A stretch of DNA of 64,000 nt. Origin: Cavia porcellus. Its lineage: Eukaryota; Chordata; Mammalia; Rodentia; Caviidae. A program made the position numbers and the translations under genes. The stretch covers positions 1,178,001 through 1,242,000 of the forward strand of contig NW_026947514.1 in the NCBI RefSeq assembly GCF_034190915.1, written 5' to 3'. The notes beneath the pieces were generated by a model, which was not told the origin of the DNA, ran no database searches, and saw only the letters and a program-made list of their open reading frames with translations. This document shows positions 51,201-63,200 of the stretch, in pieces. The stretch's first letter is position 1; each line of letters opens with the position of its first letter.

Positions 51201-54200
51201 ATCCAGCATCCAAAAGTAAAAGGGGAAAGGTTTAGATGCTCACAGTTTGTAGAGATTTCAGTCCACCATCACCTGGTTCTAGGGCTGGGTGGCTTGGCAG
51301 AGGGTCATTGCAGAGGAAAACCAGTTTGTGGCAAGCAGCAGGCAGCAAAAGCAAGCAAGCAAGGGGCAAGACAGACTTCCTTCTGTCCATATCCGGGCTA
51401 CTGGGACTAGGGCAGTGCCAAACCAGCCAGCAGACTGATTCAGTGACCACCCAGCCTTGACCCTAGCATCACATCATGAACCAGTCACACACTCTAGATC
51501 CACCACCTCTGCTAAGCCCCACCTATGACCACATGAGGCTTTGGGGGCAGGGAGGGGGGACATCTTGACCCAGCGGTTGTTATACACTAACAAAATGAGC
51601 TTCGTTATGTTTGTGTTATGTTTGCCATTGCCCAAGTTATATGACCAAATTACCTGTTAATTCCCTTGGCAAACGCAACTATTTTCTATAACCTGTAGTG
51701 CAGTCATACTGTTCTGTATGCGCCATCTTCCTGGGTGACCTGATTGATATGTTAACCATTGCTCCCCTCTGCAAAGGGAAACAAAGGTCTTCCTCATTCC
51801 TCAGCTGGCCAAGGATTTCCTCATTTCCTGATCCATGCACATAAGCCATTCACTTTGTAATTGCTTCTTCTACAAAAGTCTGTAAAAGTTTTAAGCCAGA
51901 CACACAGCTTCTTGAACTCCAACTGCACTGTGTCCCTGGAAACAGGTTAAATAAAAGCAGTCCTTTTTCTTAAAAAATGTATCTTGCCCCATTTTTGGAC
52001 ACCATTTTGGGAGGCTCATTTTTGGAGTACAACAGCCATATGACAGACCTACCATGAGCAGCTGCTCTGGGGCCCCATGCACAGCCAGCTCCAGGCTCAA
52101 CAAAGCCCGCTGTGGGAGAACCTGGGTCAGAACCTGGTTTCCTCACTTCTGTGAACCAGCGGGGAGGGCACCAGAGAGCAACCAGCGACTCCTGCTGCCC
52201 CAGTGTTCCCTTTGACTGCTCAGAAAAGCTTCCTGTGCCAGCAGGCAGTACACGGGAGAGGCAGAACACCAGCATCACGCAGCAGCCTCTCCCAGAGCAC
52301 AGGAGCCCCTCCTGCAGCCACCTCAGCTCTGCAGACAACACCCCAGAGGGGCGCAGACACAGAGTGAGGGCAGGAAGTCACTGTGCCAGTGTTATGAGGG
52401 GCTCCTCACCTCAGTGACATCCTCCACGCCAAACCGCACGTCGAACGCCAGCTCCATGTCGTGCTCCGGGAGGACAGGAGCCGCTGTCCCTGGGTTCCAG
52501 CCCAGACCACAGAGGACGCCTGTGTAGCATCTTCCTTCCTGATCGAGCCTGGATTCAACATTTTCAGAGGAGTTAGCCACTAAACAATGGACAAACCACC
52601 ATTCTAACATTAAAGAACCAATCAATAAGCCATCCTACTTCCATTTCCATTTCTTCTGGATTTTACACTAAAAATGTAGATCAAATATATATTATAAACA
52701 GCAGAAAGTTAAGTATTTACATTAACATTAAATTTCTAATTCTTACTGCTGCAGGGAAAATGAGGAAAGATTATTTTATCACAGGTAGTGTCTGTGTTTC
52801 TTCCGAGGGTTGAGTTCTTATGAGAGAGGTCTCTTGAGGAAGTCATCCAATGTCTGCGCCTGTGACCAAGCCCAGCACGCAGAAAAAGCCTGAAGGCTGC
52901 CTGCCCACCCTCCCCTCCACACTCCACACTTCTACTTGCAAAGTCCCAGGCTCCCCGCCCCACCACAGTGTCACCTGCCACTGCCCTCTCTCAGGTCTCA
53001 CCATCTGTCAATCCGCTTCACCTCTGCTGCTACCAGTCTGTCAAACCACAGCCACTTCTCACCAGCCACATCTCTAACACCAATTCATCTCCCCGCCTCC
53101 ACTGCTTCTGCCAATCTTTTTCTACATAACTAACAGTGGAGTTTTTCAAACAAATCCAGCAGTATAGCATCCCTGTGTAAAGGCCTGCAACAGCTTCCAG
53201 CTGCATTCTGAACACCATCCAGGCTGAGAGCCACGGTAAAGGCTTCCTCCCTGCTGTCCTCTCTGCAGCCAGAAGCACAGGCTGCCACCTCTCCTGCAGG
53301 GGCCCCTCCAAATGCCACCTCCCGTCTGCCCTCACAGCCCCAGTACCCCATGCTGCTCAGTCCTCGCTCTCCAGGAATGAGGGGTTTTCCTTTGTTTTGG
53401 GGGTTATGTTTTTGAGGCAGGTCTCACTGTGTTGGTTAGGCTGATCCTGACCTCTTGAATCCAAATGATCCTTCTGCTTCGGCCTTTCCAGTACAGTGAC
53501 AACGGGTATGTGCCACCACACCCAGCTGACAGGCACCAGTTCAGAGGTCAAGGTCCCAACCCACAACAGGTCTGACAAGTCCTTACATGAATAGATATTA
53601 GCCCGGAAAGTCTTTGAAAATGTTCTGCTGATTTGCTTTGCTATTTCATTGGGAACAGTCAGTCTTTTCTTCCGCCTTATTGTGGTATGACTGATAAGAA
53701 CACCCATGCCATGCACTGCTTACCACAGCTGAGCCTGTGACACACCCACCACCACACAGTCACCATTTGGTGTGCGTGTAGAACCCACAGGACCCATCCT
53801 CTTGGAACTCAGTTGAGCAGCAGGCAGACGCTGGGTGTGCCTCAGCTTCTACAACTCATCCTCTCACAACTGCAAGTTTATAGGCCGGTGACGTTTGTTT
53901 TTGAGATAGAGCCTCCCTGTGTTGCCCAAGTTGGCCTGAACTATGCTCGAGGGATCCTCTTGCCTCACCTCTCAAGTAGCTGGGATGATACGCACAGGCC
54001 ACAACCCTCAGATTAATTAAGTTATGTTTTAAAAAACCTAGCCAGTATGGTGGTGCACATCTGTATTCCCAGCACTCTAGAGGCTGAAGCAGGAGAATCA
54101 CCCTGAGTTCAAGGCCAGCTTCAGTTACATAGAGAAACCCTATCTCAAAAATATATATAGGCAAAACGATTTTCTTCTTCACCACACGTGTGTGTACATA

Positions 54201-57200
54201 CATATGTACATACATAGGTCTACATATATTCCCCGTTTCTCTCCCTTTTTTCACTTTAATAAAATTGAAAAGGTAATCTTACTTTAAACTCAAAAGATAA
54301 GATCTAAAGTTCAGATTTATAAATCAGGTATTGAGTATTCACATTACAAAACATACAAGAATCTCTAAGTAACAGTTCCTCTACACTATTAAAATAAGTT
54401 ATTGTCCTTTCTGTTCTTGTTAAACTCTCCAGAGCACAGTGATGAGCAATGAGAGGCCGCTCTGTCAACCCCGCAGCACCACCAGCACCTTCGCCTCGCT
54501 AGCGGCTGCCCTCACCCTCGAGGTGCACTGCAGTTCCACGGGCTCCCTAGGGAGAGTGGTGTGACAGGACCCGCACAAAGGTGGTGGTGCTCTCCACCTG
54601 CCTGAAGTCTGGAGTGAGTGAAAGTCACCCACACAGTGCCATGGTTTGGGTCCTAAGTGTCCCCAGAGCCACTCCCGCTCCAAACATCTCGGCTCCCAGC
54701 TGATGGTGCCACTGGCAGGTGTACTGGAGGTGCTTCGTGGAAAGAAGGCAGGCCCCTGGGCGCGCGCCCTGAAAGCAGATCGGGGCACCTCACCCCAGCC
54801 CACCCTCGCTCCTGGCACCATGCAGTGAGCGGCCTTGCTTGGCCAGGCCCTCCCGCCTGACATTCTGCCTCACCACAGGCTGGAAGTGAAGAAGCCAAGG
54901 GAACGTGAACCGAAGCCTGAGACTGTAAGCCAGAACAACCCTTCCTCCTCCTAACCTGATTCATCTCACATATGCTGTACCAGCTGACTAATACACAGTG
55001 AGCCTAATTCTCTTCTAGGAATCCTAAATACTTACATGAATTTAAGAAACGGTCACAAAATCAGAGAAACACACTTAGTTCATCTCTGATGCATACTTCT
55101 GACTGAAGCTGAAACTGCAAAATCATGATAACAACAACAAAGGCACATGCCAAGCAAAGCTCAGCAAGACATAATCCAGGTGAAATGACTCCTCTCAAAG
55201 GGGCCGCATGCACAAGCAGACTGCTGTGTTCGGGGGACCTCCTAAGACTGCATGGTTGGCTTCTATTTGTTTTTCAGACAAGATCTTGCTACATAGCCCA
55301 GGATGGCCTCAAACTTGGAGCAAACCTCCTGCCTTAGTGCCCAAGTGTTGAGATCACAGGTGTGTCCCCACATCCAGCTACCCAACATTTTGTGGTTGTG
55401 CTCCAGCCACAGTAACCGGAACATCTGTCTAAACAGTGGAAATCCCGGTAACCCACTCATTAAATTTTATTAGCTGTCAGGAAAGAATATTCTATCCTTG
55501 CTGTTTTGGTGCCTTCCTAGAAGCAGTGCCACTTCAGGCTGAGCACTGCCAGCAGGTCACATGGCCCTGCTGTGGGGACAGCCTGGTGCCAACAGTGCCC
55601 ATGCCAGCCCCACAGCCAAGGGAGGGGTGGATGGTGCTCTCATCAGGTGCTGATGAGAACATTCCCTGGGCTGGAAGTGCCCAGCTGACCTCAGGCAGGA
55701 GCCTCTGGCAGGCACAGTGCCAGCATCACGCGGGCTCCAGCTGCTCAGGGAAACACCATAGGGAAGCAGGGCAGCAAGCACAGTTAAGTGACTGGAACAG
55801 AGGCAGCTAAAGCCCAGCACCCACACTCACAGGCAGAGCCATCCAGGTCTGGTCCCAGCTCTCAAGGGCACTCACCCAGGGGACGTGAGGCTGGAAGCCC
55901 TGAGGAAGTGAGGGAAACACAGTCACCAAGCCAGTAGCAAGAGAGCAGAGTCACCCTGTGGGACTGCTGGCTCACCAGTGGGGACAGTGCACACCTCACC
56001 TCCCTTCCTCCACAGAAACAGAGGCAAGAACTTAATTTTTCATTTATTGGTGAAATTATGATGCAAAGGATGTGTTGGAGGTGGCAAAAAGTCCTGAAGT
56101 CGGAATCAACTGTGACAGGACAGAGGCAGCCTGGTGGAGCAGCAGAGCTGGCCAGAGCTGCAGGCTTTGTTTCCAGAGGCCCCTGCGAGCCTCTGCTGTG
56201 GTGGCCAAATGCCGCTGGGGCAGGAGATGAGTTCCCCTGCAGAAGGGTCACCAATGGAAAAATAGGAGGGTGCGCGTGGCATGGCACAGTCTTTAGGAGC
56301 TCTGGGTGCATGAGGAATCCCCTCTGGGGAACGCCCCTGAGGCACAGGGAGGGACAGGTTCCACACACCAGGGAAGGCTAACCCCCTGCTTGCCCAGGTG
56401 GAGCAGCAGCTATGGTGCAAGGAAAGGAAAATGCCCATCTCAAACCACATCTCTCCCCCATCTTCCAAAAGTCTCTCTAAAATGACTGCTAGAGACTCAA
56501 CAAATGGGCAGAATTCAGACAAAAATTTACCAGGCCCCTCTTCCATTCCTGATGGCCACCTAAGGGTTCAAAGACGGCTACAAAAGATCTATGATACACG
56601 ACAGTTCCATTTGGCACTTCTCAGCTTTCACCATGGTGTAAACCAGCATGTATCCAGCAGAGCTATTCCCTGGATTTGGACCTTTCCCACAAGCTGCGGC
56701 ATGACACTCTGTGCATGCAGCCACAAAGCCCCAGCTCCCATCACCCCTGTGATCGTGAGGAGAAACGACCAGCCCGTGTGGCTGCCTCCTCACACTGTGC
56801 TCTGCACCAAAGCCTCTGGAGGAAACCCCTGCAACACCCTGGCACAGGAAGTGCTCCCATCAGTCCCGCAGGCACTCCACCGCTGGCCTCGGTGCCTGTG
56901 ATAAGAGGGGCCACCAGATAGCTTGGGCCCATTCACAGCCCACTCATAGCCTTCACAGCCTGTCATCGTATTTGTATACCTAGTCAAGCTCTCCAGTTTC
57001 TTTCTGAAAGAAGTCTAAGCACAAGCACAGATGTTCCTTCACGCCAGGGGCTCACATCCTCATGCCCTTCTGAAGCTGCAAGTCTTCTAATCTAAAGTTT
57101 ACGGCACATGGCTGGCCACCGGACACCACAGCTGGGCCACACAGCACAGGGCTGCCTCAGTGTTTCTGCTGAGGGTGGGGCTGCTTGCACAGCACTCTGA

Positions 57201-60200
57201 GAGGATCAGAACACATATGGCAAGCCCAGAGAAATAGCAAGCTTCAAAATAAGAAGCATGATTTCCCTTGCACAAGTGTCACTTGTTAAGACATTCAGGC
57301 ATTCAATCATCATGAACCAGGGGCCAAGGGACACAAATAACAAGAAAGCGAATCACAGTGAAGCACAGAAAGTCCCAACCAGGCTAAGCCAAATCCTTAC
57401 CTAAGGAGGAAGGTGAGGGTCCCTTTCCCCACCCAGTTCCCACCGATCCAAGCCTGCATATGGGCAAGGCGGAAGCCCGAGCCTACCTTAACTCCATCAC
57501 TGGTGCGAACAGCATGCTGAGGAGCGCGGGCAGGCCCGGGATGGGAGGCATCAGGGAGGTCTCCCTCAGCAGCATGGCTGACCCTGTGCACAGTGCACGA
57601 GTCAGCTCAGGCTGCCCCACACGCTGCTCAGACATCACTCCTTCCTAGCTGGTCCCTTCTCCAGATGAGCCTGTCCCTGCCATTCCCCCTGCTCCAGGAA
57701 AGCACTCTCTATTCTTGGATCCCACAAACCCTACACACAGACACACAAGGACACCTAGGCATTAATCTCATTGAGAACTCATTCGGTTATTCTTTGCCTT
57801 CTCCTCGTTGGACTGAGTTTTTCCAAGATCAAGAACTAAGACTTGTTTTCCTTTGCAGCCAAGTGTGGAGGAATGGGTGAATGATCAAGAGGTTAATTAA
57901 TTCCCACATCTTTGTATAAAAGGAAAATGAACAATGAACCACGTGTGTGGATGTTTCTAGGGCCTTCACACTGAGCTATATATCCAACATTATTAATTTT
58001 TTTTTTGAGACAGACTCTTGCTAAATTGCCCACGCTGGGTTCTAACTAATAAGCCTCCCAAAATGCTAGCATTACAGGTGTTGCTCCCCAAGCCCACCTT
58101 CTATTGCTTTAACTTGCATCAGCTGATGCACTTAGAAAGTAGCCTAAAAGTATGGCATATGCACACAAAGAAGAGGAAGACATAGGTAAACTGAGGCTCC
58201 TGGCTTACCAGTTGCATTCACCGACAGTGAGGCTGCAACCAGCATCCTCTGGTGCACGTCTGCAGGGGTGTCACTGATGATGACCGAGTTGATGCTTTCC
58301 TTGTCAATCCAGACACACCTAGAAGAGTGGCCCCACGCAGGCCACAGAGACCCCAGAAAGTCACGCATGCAGATGCTGTGAGCCCCATGCTGGAGCATAC
58401 TCACCTGAACCCCGCCCTCTGGCCACTGTCCCCATGGGGTTCCTGAGCTCCACAGAATGTTAGGTATCCCACATATAGACACCCAAACCTGCTCCTCTGC
58501 CCAACTCTGCCCTGCACTGCATCAGCAGAGGGGATGAGGTTTCTCAGCAGAGGCCAGGCACAGCTCCACAGGCAGCCTTCACTCCTCCAGTCCCTCATCG
58601 AGCTGCAGCCTGTGGCTTCCACCCTCAAAGGCCCCTGCTGCATCGTGAGCCACCTCAGAGCTGCCCGCCCTTCCACTCTGAAGCCAGTGTGTTCTCCAGC
58701 CACACAGGCAGCCCTGCAGAGAGCTCGCCAGCGCATGCTGGCTCAGAGGTCTGGGGAATCCGAGCTCTGCATTTCCAGCAACTCCTCCAGGCTGCAGCTG
58801 CCTCTCAAGGACTCAAAGGAGCCAGGGTTTAGCCGGTGATCATTTTTAAATGCACTCAACAAGGCTTCCCACTGTGCTCACATGAGTCTTAAAAAACATG
58901 GCTTGGAAAGTTTGCCTTCATCTGCTACAAGGTTTACAGCCTTCTTCTGCCCCAACCCAACTCTCTTCTCAAATCAAACTTATTCAACAACCTCACCAGT
59001 CCAAACTTTCAAATCCAGGCCTCTGCACTTACCCAGAAACCAGGGTTCTCCCTTTCCTAATACCTCCCTGCCGCTCCTCTGAAAAACCTCCATGGTCTTC
59101 CCAGTGTGGCAGGGCCGTGTCCCAGGCACTTCCACGATGTCCTGTGATCGCCACTGCGATCCTGGCACCACCCTCAGCTACTATCAGCCCTTTTCTTTTC
59201 TGCCCATAATCCTAGTGACGAAGACAGCCATGCTTGTTCACTACTGATTCCCCATATCACTCAGACCTGCTGAGTGACAGCTGTAATCAGAAGAGAGGAT
59301 AAGGAGGCTTTGGAGAAAGACACCAAAGAAACACTAACAGAAAATGGCTTTCAGGGAAGACAGAAAAATCCTCAGATTTGGGGCTAAAAAGAAAATTAGG
59401 ATGAGATTTTTAAAAAACATTCCAATAGTTTATATATGACGACAGATTAGTTTCTGATGAAGTATGTAAGTAGAGGAGCAGAGAAAAAAAATTCATGGGA
59501 AGTTACTCATACCTGAATTTGGATATTCTGGTCAAACTATGACACTTCAGTTCATAAGGGTTAAAAGGCCCATGGAGTATGGTCTGCACACACAAAACAC
59601 AGTGTGACCAACAAGCAAGGTATCGGCAGCATGAATCCCACAGTCAGCTCCTGCCTTCAAACACTGCATTTCAATCATAGCATCTTCAAAATGTAGTGAG
59701 AATAAAGTGCCTGAAAGAAGGCATTGTTACACACTGTAACTGATTCCCCCATATGTACACAGAAAACACTACCCAATGTCTTTGTCAAAGTACCAATTGT
59801 TTAACTGCAGCAGACCCAGCCACACAGCCAAGGGCTGAGGTCACAAAAGTGTGTCCCTGAACAGGAAGGGACCGGCCAGCCCGTTCTCCTCTCCAGTGTG
59901 TGCTGCTGAGGAACTGGAAACAAGCAGCAGGAAACAAGACTTGGCTTGGCAACTCAGCTGCTGTGCTTCCTTCCAGGGGTAAACCAGTATTCTCCGTCAC
60001 TTCAGAAGGGAAGATTTAGACAAAACAAGGACCGGTCAGGACAGAGCTTTCCTCTAAGCCCCACTGGGCACCAGACTCCAGATCCACCTGGGGTGGATCA
60101 CAACACTGAAAACCAGGATGGTAAAACCATCACAACTACGAACCCAGCTCCCAGCCTGTAACATACAATGGCACTAAGCATTTCATTTATATTTTAAACA

Positions 60201-63200
60201 GCTCCAACAGCACACATCACCTTGCAGTTCGGGGCACCCAGCCTATTGGAGGAGAAACTCTCCAGCAAGATCTGAATCAGACGCTTCTCATCCTCCTTCA
60301 CGGGAGAAGGCACAGATCCAGCCACCACGTTTTCTACTGATTTGGAAAAGAGGCCCTTGAGAACTTCATGGCTTTGCTGAATGAAACCAGAAATTTCTTT
60401 TGTTAAAAGAAAAAAATTACATTAAATTAAATGACATTATCCCAACATAGTCAAAATAGTTCCTAGGCATAATCTTATTCTGACCTTTATATCAAGTTAT
60501 AGGGAGACAATTTTATAAAGTTCATTTTAAAAATAAAGCAAAAGAAATAAAAAAGTATTAATTTCAGCCCTCAGAGAATTTTAGGAAGAAGCTTTGCTTG
60601 AAGAATTTTCTTATATACATTTGGTTAACCGAGGAATACTACCATAATCCCTGCTTTTCACATATTAAGTGGAGAATTTAACCAGCTTTTCAGCTAGTAT
60701 TTTACTAGACTGTCCTTTTCCAATTCCAGCATTCTTCATCTCCAGCACAAATTACAGGAGTACAAAGACAGACCTTTAGTATCAGGCCCAGAAGTAGCCT
60801 CTCTGACACATTCTGACCAAGAGCAATGTTTATTGCTGATTTTAAAAGAAACAGTTTAACACTTTTGAAATGCTTGAAATAAATGTATTTGGTTTTCATT
60901 TTTGCTGTGGTTTCCTTTCAATCCTGGGGGTTGAATCCAGGGTCTTGCACTGAAGTATATCTCCAGCCCTTTTATTTTACTTTAAGACATGGTCTCAAAT
61001 TCATGATCCTTCTGCCTAGCCTCCCAAGTAGTTTGGATTACAAGTGCATGCCACCATGTCTGGCTTAAAATAAATATTCATCATTTCAATCAGAGATAAT
61101 GTTTAGATCCATTAAATATGAAACACATTTTCAAATCTGATTTCCATTTCAAGGAGAAAACAAACAAATTGAATAGGAAATCAACAAAAACAATACCTCC
61201 CCACAATACCACAATTTAGTCTCGGGGAACCTTGAAGACAGATCTGGGCACGGCACATCACATAACACAGGGCGACTCCACCCATGCAGCTGGCCTCTGA
61301 AGAAGCAAGGCACCTCGGCCCCACACACACAGCCACCCACAGGTGCTCCTCAGGACACAGGCGCTTACTTTGGACTCGTAGGACTCCTCTGCCAGCTCGG
61401 CGTGGCCCTCGCTGATGAGAATGTCTCTGATGTTGATGGTGCCCAGTGTTCCCAAGCAGCAGTACACGTCCACGTGCAGGACGCTATGCACGACCGAGAA
61501 GACCTTCACCAAGAGAGCGCATCTGCGCACCAGCGAGACAAACCGCTTGCCGGCCTTGCGGCTCCAGTGCTTACCACACACCAGAGACCTGGCCGAGGGC
61601 CGCATTTTGCAAATCTTGAACTCCAGTGCCTACAGGACAGAGAGACACACTGAAACAGTTTCATAAATAAGCAAAGCATTCTGCATAAATGTGACCTTCT
61701 TCATGCATCTTTGTTCAAGTCCTCACAAAACTCCTGACAACAATTTGGGGAAGGGAGGCTTCCCAGCTAAGGAAACCTGCCTGGCTACCAACACCCGCAA
61801 GGCTGTGTAACCTGACAGCAAGGGCGCTGCAGCCCACCTTGGCTCCAGCCAACGCAACTCGAAGGCTTAGAAATAGTATCAGAAAACGCATTCAAACAAC
61901 TGTTCTTATGCTAAGGTTGAAATCCTCCATACTTCAAAATCTGTAATAGCCAAAGTACCTAGGGAAACACACAGATAAATATAGATAGATACATAGATTT
62001 TCTTTTTGGTATCAAGGATTGAACTCACTACCCCGGGCTTTCCAGGCAAGTGCTTGTGCCACTGAGTTAAATCCCTGGCCCGCAATATATATTTTTGAGA
62101 GCAGAGACCAAATCCAGCTAGTGCGGCACGGTCCCTTTCCCAGTCTGAGCTCAGCTGTCCCATGGTTCAGGTGAGAGGGGAGTCCCAGGCCTCCAGCCAG
62201 ATCCCTTCTAGTAGTCAACACATACTCCCCAGGATCTCCTCCACCTTACCTGGAATGGAAGCTCAAGAAACTGACAGGGAATCTCCATTAAGAGATCGAG
62301 GTCTACGTGAGACCTATTACCATAGTCAACAAAGAACACCTAGAACATAAAGAAAAGAAATGCTCGGAATCAGGGTGAAAACAATGTCCCACTTGAGCAA
62401 CGGCAACACAGTGGTCTTCTCTAATTCCACAGCCACAGAATTTGGGTGACCTGCTGCTTTACCTTGCAGTCCTCCTATAGTGGCAAGGATACCTCATTTC
62501 CATCTGTATTCTCAAACAGTTTTATACAAATCGCTGAGAGTCTGTCTTTCTTTTTGAGTGATTTTCTATCAAAAAACATACCTCAGCAGAATTTCCCGAA
62601 ACATAAAGGATTTGAGCTCTGAAGTAGCTTTTCTTATCAAACTCCATGAAAGGTGCCAGACAGACCATGTCGGGGTGTGGGTGGACTGGCAGCGGCACCA
62701 GCTCCAGCCTGTTGATTTCAGCAGTCAGCTTCTGCAGAAGCTCTACATTCCTTTCATCAGTCCTGTAACCCCAGAAGTGTCCCACCTCTACCACCTGAAA
62801 AGAAGAGGGGCAGAGGGACAGGCAGGGATGAAGCCTAGGAGTGGGTCACACAGCACTTCGCAAGACTGTTTAGTCCAGATGATGGGCCAGTAGCACATGG
62901 CCTCAGCTGTCCCCAAGGCCAGTGAGGGCCAGGAGGATCAGTGCACAGCCCATACTGGCAGGTGGGGCCTGGCATGCAAGAGTGGAAGTCTCGTCAAGCA
63001 GCTTCTGCCCTATGCTACCACAGACCTCAAGGGCCCAGGCTGTCAGGAATCCACATTTATAAATAAAGCTTCCCAGTGGGTATAGCTACAGGTTTACCAC
63101 AAAGCATACAAGTATTTTAACTGAAAAAAAAAATATTTTTTTTTGTCTTTTTTGTTTTTATCGGTACCAGGGATCGAACTCATGACTGCCTGCTTATAAG

